The notes under the pieces: model-generated
Database searches by the model: none
Seen by the model: the letters and a program-made list of their open reading frames with translations, nothing else
Told to the model about the DNA's origin: nothing
Part shown: positions 14,635 through 23,524 of the stretch, piece by piece
Position numbering within the stretch: position 1 is the stretch's first letter
Layout: the number at the start of each line of letters is the position of its first letter
Translations under genes and position numbers: made by a program
Origin: Cohnella xylanilytica
GTDB taxonomy: Bacteria > Bacillota > Bacilli > Paenibacillales > Paenibacillaceae
Reading direction: 5' to 3'
Length of the DNA stretch: 64,000 nt
Assembly (NCBI RefSeq): GCF_014212175.1
Contig: NZ_JACJVR010000032.1
Location: 62,001-126,000, forward strand

Positions 14635-15227
14635 TATCCCTTCGCGTCAGGAGGCCCTGACGCTTCGCATCCCTTTTGCTTTTCTCGCGATACGTCCTCT
14701 TATCCCTTCCGGTCAGGAGCCGGGCCCGACCACGCATTACGAATTATGCATTACGCCTAGCCGCGCCTTACGACCACTATCCCTTCTGCTCAGGTACAGA
14801 ACTCCCCGTCCTCCCACTATCCCTCCGACTCAGGCGTGGGATGTCGTTCGCGCCACTACCTTTTGTCGCCTTATCCCCTCCCATCAGGATAACGCTCGTT
14901 CGTCTCCCTGATTCGACGGGATAGGGGGACGTCCCCCTCGATTCCGCACCTCTGCCTCCTGACCCAAGGGGATAATGGCACGCTGCTTAGGTTCTCGCAG
15001 CCTTCTCTCTGATTCGACGGGATAGGGGGACGTCCCCCTCGATTCCGCACCTCTGCCTCCTGACCCAAGGGGATAATGGCACGCCGCTTCCGTTCTCGCA
15101 ACCTTCTCCCTGATTCGACGGGATAGGAGTACGTCCCCTCGATTCCGCCCCCCCCTGCCTCCTGACCCAAGGGGATAATGGCATGCTGCTTCCGATCCCG
15201 CAACCTTCTCCCTGAATCGACGGGATA
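14635..15227. repeat. Twelve-copy TATCCC-N6-TCAGG motif array in a gene-free region
   Basis: The stretch 14530-15366 has no supportable gene. It holds twelve copies of the 17-base motif TATCCC-N6-TCAGG. Five read on the plus strand, at 14635, 14701, 14778, 14818 and 14872. Seven read on the minus strand, starting at 14907, 14958, 15008 (one mismatch), 15059, 15109, 15161 and 15211. The two sets face each other. Constant 6-base spacing inside the motif while its surroundings vary suggests a protein-binding or processing site. Confidence 0.8.
14907..15227. repeat. Tandem repeat, about 101 bp period, three full copies plus a partial
   Basis: Units begin at 14910, 15011, 15112 and 15214 with GATTCGACGGGATA (last copy GAATCGACGGGATA). 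Each contains two of the 17-base motifs about 50 bases apart, and in the first two units the palindrome GGGGGACGTCCCCC. Copies differ by a few substitutions and a short deletion in the third. Confidence 0.9.
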
Positions 15228-15318
15228 GTGCCATGTCAAGCCTTAACCCTGACGTCGACCGCAGACGACAGACAGGCGACAGACAGCTCCGCCATGCCGT
15301 CCCCCCGCTTGTCCCGGT

Positions 15319-15350
15319 AAAAAATGAAAAAGCTCCCCGAAGGGAGCTTG
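15319..15350 (-). terminator. Intrinsic terminator of glnA
   Basis: On the minus strand AAGCTCCC-TTCG-GGGAGCTT followed by a T-rich run. It sits 17 bases after the glnA stop. Confidence 0.9.
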
Positions 15351-15366
15351 ACGAGCGTATTGGGGA

Positions 15367-16791
15367 TTAGCAGTCGAAGTAGAGGCCGTACTCGTACGGG
15401 TGTACGCGGATGGAGACGGCTTTGGCTTCGGCGCGCTTGAACGCGACGTAGTTGTCGATGAATTCCTTCGTGAAGACGCCGCCTTCGGTGAGGAATTCGT
15501 AGTCGGCTTCCAGAGCGTCCAGCGCTTCGTCCAGGGTTCCCGGAACGCTGCGGATTTCTTTCTTCTCTTCGTCGGACAGCTCGTAGATGTTTTTGTCGTA
15601 CGGGCCATAGCCGAGCGCGGTCGGGTCGATCTTGCGCTTGATGCCGTCCAGGCCGGCCATCAGCATAGCCGCGAACGCCAGGTACGGGTTCGCCGTGGAG
15701 TCCGGCGTGCGGAACTCGATGCGGCAGCCCTTCGGAGTAACCGCTGCGACCGGAATCCGAACGGCAGCGGAACGGTTGCCCTTGGAGAATACGAGGTTAA
15801 CCGGAGCTTCGTAACCCGGAACGAGACGCTTGAACGAGTTCGTGGACGGGTTCGTGATCGCGATCAGAGCCGGAGCATGGTACAGGATACCGCCGATGTA
15901 GTTCAGCGCCATCTGGCTCAGGTTCGCGTAACCGCCTTTCTCGTAGAAGAGCGGCTCGCCTTCGTTGAAGATCGATTGGTGAACGTGCATGCCGCTGCCG
16001 TTGTCCCCGAAGAGAGGCTTCGGCATGAACGTAGCGACTTTGCCGTATTGGCGAGCTACGTTGTGCACGATATATTTGTACTTCATCAGGTTGTCGGCGG
16101 TCTTCGTCAGGGTGTCGAAGCGGAAGTTGATCTCCGCTTGGCCGGCCGTCGCGACTTCGTGGTGATGACGCTCGACGCGAAGTCCGGATTCTTGCAGCAG
16201 GCGAACCATCTCGCTGCGGATGTCTTGTTGGGAGTCGACCGGAGCGACCGGAACGTATCCGCCCTTGACGCCGACTTTGAACGCGAGGTTGCCGCCCTCT
16301 TCCTTGCGGTTCGTGTTCCAAGCCGCTTCCTCGGAGTCGACGAAGAAGGAGGAAGAGTTCATGGTCGATTCATAGCGAACGTCGTCGAAAATGAAGAATT
16401 CGGATTCGGGAGCGAAGAACGCAGCCGTGCCGACACCCGTCGTTTGCAGGTACTCTTCGGCCTTGTGAGCGATCGAACGCGGGTCGCGCTCGTAGCGAAC
16501 GCCGTCCGGCGTATGGATGTTGCTCATGACGATCAGGGTCGAATGAGCCGTGAACGGATCGACATAAGCGGTCTCCGCGTCCGGCATCATGACCATGTCG
16601 GATTCTTCGATGCCGCGGAAGCCGGCGATCGAGGAACCGTCGAACGCAACTCCGTTCACGAACGTTTCTGCGTCAACTTCGGAAGCAGGCAGCGTGATGT
16701 GGTGAGCGCGGCCAGCCAGGTCTACGAATCGGAAATCAACGAACTCGATGTTTTTTTCCTTGATCAATTCCAATACTTTTTGTACGGACAT
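15367..16791 (-). CDS. glnA: Type I glutamine synthetase of the beta subgroup
   Basis: 474 residues. Catalytic landmarks are FDGSSI near residue 50, the ammonium/glutamate site NGSGMHVHQS, and the ATP-site KPLFGDNGSG. The length, the DPRSIAHKAEEYL region and the C-terminus (GGVFTKEFIDNYVAFKR) match the GSI-beta group of enterobacteria, not the 444-residue GSI-alpha of Bacillus. Tyr403 in DKNIYELSDEEKKE sits where E. coli has its adenylylated Tyr397. A GGGGAGG site precedes the ATG. The upstream region has a consensus promoter and a GlnR/TnrA-type box; glnR is not adjacent. Confidence 0.97.
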   Translation of the reverse strand: MSVQKVLELIKEKNIEFVDFRFVDLAGRAHHITLPASEVDAETFVNGVAFDGSSIAGFRGIEESDMVMMPDAETAYVDPFTAHSTLIVMSNIHTPDGVRYERDPRSIAHKAEEYLQTTGVGTAAFFAPESEFFIFDDVRYESTMNSSSFFVDSEEAAWNTNRKEEGGNLAFKVGVKGGYVPVAPVDSQQDIRSEMVRLLQESGLRVERHHHEVATAGQAEINFRFDTLTKTADNLMKYKYIVHNVARQYGKVATFMPKPLFGDNGSGMHVHQSIFNEGEPLFYEKGGYANLSQMALNYIGGILYHAPALIAITNPSTNSFKRLVPGYEAPVNLVFSKGNRSAAVRIPVAAVTPKGCRIEFRTPDSTANPYLAFAAMLMAGLDGIKRKIDPTALGYGPYDKNIYELSDEEKKEIRSVPGTLDEALDALEADYEFLTEGGVFTKEFIDNYVAFKRAEAKAVSIRVHPYEYGLYFDC

Positions 16792-16836
16792 TTTCGAATT
16801 TCCTCCCCATTTCCGAACATTAAGTCTTCATTTCAC

Positions 16837-16850
16837 CTTGAACGTTCAAG
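16837..16850. promoter_or_regulatory. Perfect 14-bp palindrome in the glnA leader
   Basis: CTTGAACGTTCAAG lies between the predicted transcription start (about 16866) and the glnA start codon, where a repressor operator would act. The binding protein is unknown. Confidence 0.45.
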
Positions 16851-16872
16851 TTTAACCCAACTCACTGAGGCT

Positions 16873-16901
16873 ATTATAATTCTCGCTATAGGGAGCGTCA
16901 A
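16873..16901 (-). promoter_or_regulatory. Sigma-A promoter of glnA
   Basis: TTGACG, 17 bases, TATAAT on the minus strand: eleven of twelve consensus positions with ideal spacing. The leader to the ATG is about 75 bases. Confidence 0.85.
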
Positions 16902-16929
16902 TAGTTATGTAAGGTATTTTTTGTGGAAG

Positions 16930-16946
16930 TGTAAGCTATCCTCACA
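16930..16946. promoter_or_regulatory. GlnR/TnrA-type box upstream of glnA
   Basis: TGTAAGCTATCCTCACA fits the consensus TGTNA-N7-TNACA exactly. It is centred about 72 bases upstream of the predicted glnA transcription start, beyond the -35, which suits an upstream regulator. The 400-base gap 16792-17192 otherwise holds the promoter, the palindrome and the terminator listed separately. Confidence 0.7.
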
Positions 16947-17050
16947 CTTTCATAAAAGGTTCACAATTTGGCCACAGACCCGGCCGCCCCAACCCTCTCC
17001 CCGAAGCCGGGAAGCCGCGCCGCGACTCGGTTCTTCGGCGATAATCGCCA

Positions 17051-17089
17051 AAAATGAAGAGGCCGGATAAAGCGCTTTCCGGCCTCTTC
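17051..17089 (-). terminator. Intrinsic terminator of the LLM oxidoreductase gene
   Basis: An 11-bp perfect stem (AAGAGGCCGGA and complement) with a 10-base loop, then TCATTTTT on the minus strand. Confidence 0.75.
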
Positions 17090-17192
17090 TCCGACGCGCG
17101 TTCCCAACCGGGCACGCCGTCCGATCGTTCTATTTTTCTCGACGCCAACAAACCTAACGAAAAGCAATCTCTTCCATTATAAGGAATACGTC

Positions 17193-18215
17193 TCAACGCC
17201 CCTTCAAATCGAACAGCTCGGCCAGCAGCTCGTAGCTCCGCATGCGCAGCCTGAAATCCGACATGATGCAGGTAACGATCACTTCGTCGGTCCGGTAGCT
17301 GTCCGCGAACGCGGCGAGCGCCTTCCGCACCCGGTCCGGCCCGCCGACGATCATCCGCTTCCGGTTGTCGGCGATTCGGGCGCGATCCCACTCCGAATAG
17401 GGGTAGGCCGCCGCTTCTTCCGCCGTCGGGAACGGCCGGCCGAACTCCCCCTTCTCGTTATAGAGCAAGCGCAGGTCCATCGACGAGGCCTCCCGTTCCG
17501 CGATTGCGTCGGTGTCCGCGCAGATGACGAACACGCAAGCGTTCACCCGCGGCATCGTCCCGAGAGGGCCCGGGCGGAACGAACGCAAGTAATCCCAGAC
17601 GGCGCCCTGCCCGCCGTAGCCGTTAATGAAGTGGGCGAACGAGAAGCCCGCCCCCATTCGGGACGCCACGGCGGCGCTGTAGCCGCTCGAGCCGAGCAGC
17701 CAGATCTCCGGGACCGTCCCGACCCTCGGAGTGGCGCGAAGCTCCGCCAGCGGGTGCTCCGGCCCGAGCGGCGGTCCCGACTCGAGATAAGCGCCGAGCT
17801 CCCGCAGCGTCTCGGGGAACCGCTCCTCGGGCGGCTTGGGAGCGCCGTTGCGCAGAGCGATCGAGGCGAGCGGCATTCCTCCCGGCGCGCGGCCGATGCC
17901 GAGATCGCACCTTCCGGGGTAGAGCGCTTCGAGCACGCGGAAGTTCTCCGCGACTTTGTAAGGGCTGTAATGCGGCAGAAGCACGCCTCCCGATCCGATG
18001 CGGATGCGCGACGTGTTCGCTCCGATCGCGGCGAGCAGCACCTCCGGCGAGGACCCGGCCAGCCCGGTCGTATCGTGATGCTCCGACACCCAGAATCTCG
18101 AATAACCCAACCGATCGGCCGCCCGCGCCAGCTCCAGCGTATGCTTGAAGGCGACGACGGCGTCCTCTCCCCGGCCGATCGGCGACTGGTCCAATACGCC
18201 CAGCTTCAAGACCAT
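17193..18215 (-). CDS. LLM class flavin-dependent oxidoreductase (YceB type)
   Basis: 340 residues of the bacterial luciferase-like TIM-barrel family. The pattern LGVLDQSPIGRG...WVSEHHD and YKVAENFRVLEALYPGRCDLGIGRAPGG is typical of the MsnO8/YceB group. Members use FMNH2 and O2 on unknown substrates. The ATG at 18215 is chosen because CAGGGAGGTG lies just upstream; another in-frame ATG is seven codons earlier. Single gene with its own terminator. Confidence 0.9.
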   Translation of the reverse strand: MVLKLGVLDQSPIGRGEDAVVAFKHTLELARAADRLGYSRFWVSEHHDTTGLAGSSPEVLLAAIGANTSRIRIGSGGVLLPHYSPYKVAENFRVLEALYPGRCDLGIGRAPGGMPLASIALRNGAPKPPEERFPETLRELGAYLESGPPLGPEHPLAELRATPRVGTVPEIWLLGSSGYSAAVASRMGAGFSFAHFINGYGGQGAVWDYLRSFRPGPLGTMPRVNACVFVICADTDAIAEREASSMDLRLLYNEKGEFGRPFPTAEEAAAYPYSEWDRARIADNRKRMIVGGPDRVRKALAAFADSYRTDEVIVTCIMSDFRLRMRSYELLAELFDLKGR

Positions 18216-18289
18216 GCGGACACCTCCCTGTTCCACTAGTATGCGAACCTTCTCCCGTCAAGAATAGCATAAACCTTCGCTTATGAACG

Positions 18290-18332
18290 AAAACCGCCCG
18301 CTCGGCTCGAGGGCCGAACGGACGGTCTTTTC
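18290..18332 (-). terminator. Terminator of the DAHP synthase gene
   Basis: A GC-rich hairpin (GACCGTCCGTTCGG against CCGAGCGGGCGGT, two mismatches) with TTTTC on the minus strand. Confidence 0.7.
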
Positions 18333-18372
18333 TCTTCCTTTTCTTATTCCGTTCCGGTCTTGACGCCGGCAG

Positions 18373-19434
18373 TTAGATCTTCCAGGTGCGGAACGCTTCC
18401 GCCGGCTCCTTCGCCGTGTCGAACCGCTTGCCGAGCAGCGGAGCGAGCTGCTCCAGCTCCTTCAGCAGGTTGGCGAACTGGTCCGGGAACAGCGATTGGA
18501 CGCCGTCGCCCGTCGCCGAGTTGTCGGGATCGGTATGCATCTCGATGATCAGGCCGTTCGCGCCGGCGGCGACGGACGCCTTCGTCATCGTCTCGACCAG
18601 CTCGCGGCGGCCGGTCGCGTGGCTCGGGTCGGCGATGACCGGCAGGTGGGACAGCTGCTGGATGACCGGAATGGCGGTCAGGTCGAACGTATTGCGCGTG
18701 TACGTCTCGAACGTACGGATGCCGCGCTCGCAGAGCATGACGTTCGGGTTGCCGCCGGCCAGGATGTATTCCGCCGCGTTCAGCCATTCGTCGTAGGTGG
18801 CGCTGAAGCCGCGCTTGAGCAGGACCGGATTCTTGATCGTGCCCAGCTTGCGGAGCAGATCGAAGTTCTGCATGTTGCGCGTGCCGACCTGCATGATGTC
18901 GGCGTATTCGGCGCAGATGTCGACGAATTCGGGCGCCATCACTTCCGTGATCGTGACGAGACCGTACTTGTCGCCGGCCTCCTTCATCCACTTCAGTCCT
19001 TCCACGCCGATGCCCTGGAAGCTGTAAGGACCGGTGCGCGGCTTGAACGCGCCGCCGCGAAGCACTTGGCCGCCGGCCGTCTTGACCAGACGGGCGATCT
19101 CGTCGATCTGCTCCGGCGTCTCCACCGCGCAGGGGCCGCCCATGACGACCAGGCTGTCGCCGCCGATCTTGATGCCCTTCACTTCGATGATCGTGTCGTC
19201 CGGATGGAAGTCGCGGCTCGCGAGCTTGTAGGACTTGGAGATCTTGATGACGTTCTCGACGCCCTTCATCGACCGGATATGATCGGCCAGGTGCGGGTCG
19301 GCCTTGCCGATGATGCCGATAACCGTGCGGTCCGTTCCGCGGGATACGTGCGCTTGGACGCCGCTCTGTTCGATGTATTTGACGATCTCGGAGATTCGTT
19401 CTTCGGAAATTTGCGGGGATGTAATGACGATCAT
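18373..19434 (-). CDS. aroF: 3-deoxy-7-phosphoheptulonate (DAHP) synthase
   Basis: 353 residues. The first 90 form a ferredoxin-like regulatory domain (MIVITSPQISEERISEIVKYI), followed by a type I-beta TIM barrel with GGPCAVET, GGAFKPRTGPYSFQG, KRGFSATYDEWLNAAEYI and DPSHATGRR. It catalyses the first shikimate-pathway step. The layout is that of Thermotoga-type enzymes, not the chorismate mutase-DAHPS fusion of B. subtilis AroA, so feedback by aromatic amino acids is likely but inferred. A GTGAGGAATC site precedes the ATG. Confidence 0.96.
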   Translation of the reverse strand: MIVITSPQISEERISEIVKYIEQSGVQAHVSRGTDRTVIGIIGKADPHLADHIRSMKGVENVIKISKSYKLASRDFHPDDTIIEVKGIKIGGDSLVVMGGPCAVETPEQIDEIARLVKTAGGQVLRGGAFKPRTGPYSFQGIGVEGLKWMKEAGDKYGLVTITEVMAPEFVDICAEYADIMQVGTRNMQNFDLLRKLGTIKNPVLLKRGFSATYDEWLNAAEYILAGGNPNVMLCERGIRTFETYTRNTFDLTAIPVIQQLSHLPVIADPSHATGRRELVETMTKASVAAGANGLIIEMHTDPDNSATGDGVQSLFPDQFANLLKELEQLAPLLGKRFDTAKEPAEAFRTWKI

Positions 19435-19619
19435 GATTCCTCACGCTCCAGTTAGTTTTAACGCTTATCCGCTTCGACGCTTATCCGCTTTTAAGCTTTG
19501 ATCCGTTAAAGCAACTATATCGAAAAAAAGGCAGGATGTCAACGCCGTCGTTGCGCGTATCGAGGAGAATTCCCCATCGACTCGCGAGCTTCGAGCATTG
19601 CGCATCTCTTGCCTTTATC

Positions 19620-20120
19620 TTATTCAAGAACCGTGTTCGCCTCCACCCGGGCTCGATTCAGCCTCCGCTTCTCCCGTCTCTTCCGCTTGAAGGCTTCGAC
19701 GCTGTAGCGGATCGGGAAGTAGAAGAGCAATCCGAGAATCGCCCCGTCGATAATTCCGCCGACGATCAGCTTCAGATTGAGCAGCAGAATGTGATTGATC
19801 CACTCCGGCAGAAACGAGATTTGAATCGCGAAGTTCTTCGGCAGCACGGTTCCGGCCATCTTCGCGTTCAGGAAGGACATCGGAATGTAGATCATCTTCC
19901 CGAACAGGAAGCCGACCAGCGCCGCCGCGAAGCTTCCGCGAAGTATGAAGTTCAGCGGGAAGATGAGCAGGAAGGACGTCCCGTACGTCGGAAGGTTGAA
20001 CATCTCGACGAACAGGCCGACGGCGAATCCCATGGCGACGACGGACGCCCCTCCCTTGGCCCTGAGAAGCTTGACGTATTGGAATTTGAGCCAGCGCGGA
20101 ATCTTGCGTATGGTGTTCAT
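19620..20120 (-). CDS. DUF2062 membrane protein
   Basis: 166 residues with three or four hydrophobic segments and charged ends, preceded by an AAAGGAG site. The family pattern includes MGFAVGLFVEMFNLPTYG, the region conserved in DUF2062. The C-terminal 30 residues are strongly basic. It follows ispH on the same strand by 43 bases and is probably co-transcribed. Function unknown. Confidence 0.85.
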   Translation of the reverse strand: MNTIRKIPRWLKFQYVKLLRAKGGASVVAMGFAVGLFVEMFNLPTYGTSFLLIFPLNFILRGSFAAALVGFLFGKMIYIPMSFLNAKMAGTVLPKNFAIQISFLPEWINHILLLNLKLIVGGIIDGAILGLLFYFPIRYSVEAFKRKRREKRRLNRARVEANTVLE

Positions 20121-20163
20121 AGGCGCTCCTTTCTCGCTGTCTACGGCGCCGATTCCCTCACCC

Positions 20164-21111
20164 CTATACCGTTTTGTCCCTTACGGTAGGCAGCAGCTTG
20201 TTCATGTTGACGGTTCTGCGAATCTCCCAAGTGTCGGGATTGTTAGGATCGTACTGCTCCAAGTATTGAATGACTTCCTTCGTAAGCGGCGTCGGAGTGG
20301 AAGCGCCCGACGTGACCGCGACCCGTTCGATGCCTTCGAGCCACTCCCGCTTGAGCTCGGACAAATCCGAGATCCGGTAGGCCGGAACGCCGGCGATCTC
20401 CGAGGACACCTGCGCCAGCCGGTTCGAGTTGTTGCTCCGCGGATCGCCGACGACGATGCACAGCTGCGCTTGCCCCGCCTGATCGGCGACGGCTTCCTGG
20501 CGAACCTGCGTCGCCAGGCAGATCTCGTTATGAATCTCGGCGGACGGATACGTCTGCAGCAGCTTGGCCATCAGATGCTTGATATCCCATTGGGACATCG
20601 TCGTCTGGTTCGTGATGATGATGCGGTCATTCTTCAGGTTCAGCCGCGCGATCTCTTCTTCCTTCTCGATCAGGTGAACGTGCTCCGGCGCGATGCCGAC
20701 CGCGCCTTCCGGCTCGGGATGGCCCTTCTTGCCGATGTAGATCACGTCGTAGCCGTCGGCGACCTTCTCGCGAATGAGATCGTGCGTCTTCGTCACGTCC
20801 GGGCACGTCGCGTCGACGATCGTCAAGCCCTTGTCGCGGGCGCGCTTGCGTACCTCCGGAGAGACCCCGTGCGCGGTGAAGATGACGGTGCCGCTCTCGA
20901 TCTGCTCGAGAATCTCGAGCCGGTTCGGCCCGTCCAGCGTAATGATGCCTTCGTCCTTGAACGAATCCGTCACGTGGCTGTTGTGAACGATCATGCCCAA
21001 AATATAAATAGGGCGGGGCAGATCCAGGTTCCGGGCCGTCTGCAGCGCCAGAACCATGGCATCGACCACGCCATAGCAATAGCCTCTCGGAGATATCTTC
21101 ACGACTTCCAT
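20164..21111 (-). CDS. ispH: 4-hydroxy-3-methylbut-2-enyl diphosphate reductase
   Basis: 315 residues. The three cysteines that bind the iron-sulfur cluster are Cys12 (GYCYGV), Cys103 (DATCPDV) and Cys198 (EICLAT); the catalytic loop TNQTTMS is also present. The enzyme makes IPP and DMAPP in the last MEP-pathway step. The ribosome binding site is weak. The DUF2062 gene follows. Confidence 0.97.
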   Translation of the reverse strand: MEVVKISPRGYCYGVVDAMVLALQTARNLDLPRPIYILGMIVHNSHVTDSFKDEGIITLDGPNRLEILEQIESGTVIFTAHGVSPEVRKRARDKGLTIVDATCPDVTKTHDLIREKVADGYDVIYIGKKGHPEPEGAVGIAPEHVHLIEKEEEIARLNLKNDRIIITNQTTMSQWDIKHLMAKLLQTYPSAEIHNEICLATQVRQEAVADQAGQAQLCIVVGDPRSNNSNRLAQVSSEIAGVPAYRISDLSELKREWLEGIERVAVTSGASTPTPLTKEVIQYLEQYDPNNPDTWEIRRTVNMNKLLPTVRDKTV

Positions 21112-21148
21112 TGTCTAACGCCTGCTTTCCCGCCCTTGTTGTAGTGAT

Positions 21149-22699
21149 TCAAGTCTCCCTGTTCGGAAGCTCCGGGCGTACCGTACCTTCTATTATATCG
21201 CATTCGGGAGGTTCGGAAAAGTCGATGGGCAGCCAGACGATAAACCGGCTTCCTTCCCCGAGCTTCGTGCGGACCTCGAGGGAGGCGTTGTGCATGTCGG
21301 CGATCCACTTGGCGATCGACAGCCCGAGGCCGGTGCCGGGCGTCTGCCCCCGCGAGACGTCGACGCGATAGAAGCGGTCGAAGATGTGCGGCACTTCCTC
21401 CCGGCTCATGCCGATGCCGGTGTCCGAGACGATGAGCCCGACCTTGTCGTCCGCCCGGACGGATTCCAGCCGCACTTCGCCGGACGGCGTGTACTTGAAC
21501 CCGTTCTCGATGAAAATGAACAAGAGCTGCAGCAGGTAATCGCGGTTCCCCTTCACCCAGACGCCGTCCAGCGCGTCCAGCGACCCGAGCTTCCATTCCG
21601 CGGTCCGCGGCAGGAACGCCGCCCGGCGGGCCGCCTCCTCCGCCAGCGACTTCAGCTCGACGCGCTCCATGTCCATAACGTAGCCCGCGTCGGCCCGGGC
21701 GAGCGACAGCAGATCGTTCACGAGCCGGCTCATCCGGCGCGCTTCGTCCGCGATGTCGTGGATCGCTTCCTTGGACATCGACTCCCGCTCCGCGATGGTG
21801 AGCGCGCGTCCCGAAGCGCCCGCGCTCTCCGCGTCTTCCGCGCCGCCCGACTGCCGGCCGCTGTCCGCCCATATTTTCTCCAGGAAGTCGACGTTGCCCC
21901 GAATCGTGGTCAGCGGGGTGCGCAGCTCGTGGGAGGCGTCCGACACGAACCGGCGCTGGGCGATATTCGTCTCTTCGAGCCCGTTGTACGCCCGTTCGAT
22001 CCGCTCCAGCATATGGTTCAGCGTGCTCCGCAGGCGGCCGATCTCGTCCTGGCTGTTCCCCGGAATGCGGATGCTCAGGTCGACCCCGCTCTGAATGCGC
22101 TCGGCCGCTTCCGTCACCTGCTCGATCGGACGCAGCGCCTTGCGCGAGAGGAAGAGTCCGAGGAGGAACGCGACGAGCAGACCGGCGGCTCCCGTCAGCA
22201 GCAGGATAGTACGAAGCTGGGAAAACAAAGTTTCTTCTTTATAGGTGTAAGCGGCAATCTGCAAGAGAGCGACAACCTTGTCGCTTCCCCTTAAGTAAAG
22301 ACTTTGCTCCAAGACGTAGAAGGGGTGGCCATTTACCTTATATTTGACGAAACGATCGCGAGCATGCTTCTGATCAGGGTATGGGAATTGGATATTGTTC
22401 TGAAGAAGAAAACTGGTTTGGTCCCCCATGACGCCTTTGCCGTCTTGCGTATAAAGAATAAGCTGCGCGCCCATCTGATCGCGGCCCAATTCGCCTGATT
22501 CCCGAAGCGTTAGAGGGGTCTGGGTGAAATTCCCGATATTGAAATCATAGCCCATATTGTCCGCTTCGGATCTAAGTTTGTGTCTTACGTCCTGCATCGT
22601 ATTGTGATAAACAACGTAATAGACCAAAAATCCGAACGCCACCAACGTAACGGCGAGCAGTCCCGAATACCATAAGGTGAGGCGGAGCCGGATGGACAT
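21149..22699 (-). CDS. Sensor histidine kinase, CssS-like by context
   Basis: 516 residues. Transmembrane helices at about 12-31 and 165-184 enclose a 130-residue extracytoplasmic sensor. HAMP follows (185-238), then the phosphoacceptor His257 in SDASHELRTP, and an ATPase domain with IENGFKYTPSG, DTGIGM and GTGLGLSI. An Ala/Ser/Gly insertion sits after the first kinase helix. It starts six bases after its response regulator, and an htrA-type protease lies upstream on the same strand. That matches the neighbourhood of B. subtilis CssRS, the secretion-stress system; the assignment is by context. Confidence 0.92.
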   Translation of the reverse strand: MSIRLRLTLWYSGLLAVTLVAFGFLVYYVVYHNTMQDVRHKLRSEADNMGYDFNIGNFTQTPLTLRESGELGRDQMGAQLILYTQDGKGVMGDQTSFLLQNNIQFPYPDQKHARDRFVKYKVNGHPFYVLEQSLYLRGSDKVVALLQIAAYTYKEETLFSQLRTILLLTGAAGLLVAFLLGLFLSRKALRPIEQVTEAAERIQSGVDLSIRIPGNSQDEIGRLRSTLNHMLERIERAYNGLEETNIAQRRFVSDASHELRTPLTTIRGNVDFLEKIWADSGRQSGGAEDAESAGASGRALTIAERESMSKEAIHDIADEARRMSRLVNDLLSLARADAGYVMDMERVELKSLAEEAARRAAFLPRTAEWKLGSLDALDGVWVKGNRDYLLQLLFIFIENGFKYTPSGEVRLESVRADDKVGLIVSDTGIGMSREEVPHIFDRFYRVDVSRGQTPGTGLGLSIAKWIADMHNASLEVRTKLGEGSRFIVWLPIDFSEPPECDIIEGTVRPELPNRET

Positions 22700-22705
22700 G
22701 GCGAA

Positions 22706-23392
22706 TCAGCTTTCTCCTTTCAGCACATACCCGGCGCCCCGGACGGTCAGAATGAGCCGGTTGCCTCCGTGCTCCTCCAGCTTCTGCCGGAGCATGGCCA
22801 CGTAGACCTCCAGCACGTTCGATTCGCCGCTGTAATCGTAGCCCCAGATACGCTCCATGATTTGATCCCGGGAGAGCACCCGCTTCGGATTCTGCATGAA
22901 CAGATGGAGCAGATCGAATTCCTTCGCGGTCAATTCGATGCGATGCTCCCCGCGCATGACCTCGCGCGCGTCCACGTCCATGAGCAGGTCCTCGTACCGC
23001 AGCTGGTGGTTGTCCTCGGCCTGCTCCGGCTTGCGCCGCAGCAGCGCGCGGACGCGGGCCATCAGCTCCTCTAGCGCGAACGGCTTGACGAGATAATCGT
23101 CGGCTCCCATGTCCAGCCCCTTGACGCGATCCTGCACGTCGTCCTTCGCCGTCAGCATGAGGACCGGCGATTGAATGCCCGCGGCCCGTAGCCGGCGGCA
23201 CACCTCCCAGCCGTCCAAGATCGGCATCATGACGTCCAGGATGACGAGGTCCGCATGCCGGCCTTGCAGAATCCGCAGACCCTCCTGCCCGTTCGGAGCG
23301 GTCGTCACCTCGTAGCCCTCGAAGGCCAGGCTGCGCCGAAGCAAAGAAGTGATTTTCTCGTCGTCGTCGATCACTACAATATGAGATCTCAT
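22706..23392 (-). CDS. OmpR-family response regulator, CssR-like by context
   Basis: 228 residues: receiver with Asp10-Asp11, phospho-Asp53 (ILDVMMP), Lys near 103 (LVKPF), then a winged-helix domain ending VRGAGYVLKGES. The ATG at 23392 has AAGGAG six bases upstream; an earlier ATG ten codons before lacks support. The partner kinase follows. A pair of 9-bp direct repeats before htrA is a candidate target. Confidence 0.94.
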   Translation of the reverse strand: MRSHIVVIDDDEKITSLLRRSLAFEGYEVTTAPNGQEGLRILQGRHADLVILDVMMPILDGWEVCRRLRAAGIQSPVLMLTAKDDVQDRVKGLDMGADDYLVKPFALEELMARVRALLRRKPEQAEDNHQLRYEDLLMDVDAREVMRGEHRIELTAKEFDLLHLFMQNPKRVLSRDQIMERIWGYDYSGESNVLEVYVAMLRQKLEEHGGNRLILTVRGAGYVLKGES

Positions 23393-23458
23393 GCCATACT
23401 CCTTTTGACCGTCGTTAATCAAAGCCCGTGGCCCGTTCCGTAATCCCTATTTTATTTG

Positions 23459-23489
23459 AAAAGGGGCAGCCGTGGAAGACTGCCCCTTC
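23459..23489 (-). terminator. Terminator between htrA and the response regulator
   Basis: AGGGGCAG pairs with CTGCCCCT, followed by TTTTC on the minus strand. It would limit read-through from htrA into the two-component genes. Confidence 0.8.
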
Positions 23490-23524
23490 TCCGCTGGGTC
23501 CGGGATCCGCGATCCGGCCCGCGA

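Noticed and set aside
14907-15227. Regular repeats suggesting a CRISPR array
   Set aside because: The period is 101 bp with nearly identical units throughout, there are no unique spacers, and no cas genes are near.
15400-17070. 556-codon open frame opposite glnA
   Set aside because: Shadow of glnA on the other strand; composition is typical of antisense frames and no homology is recognised.
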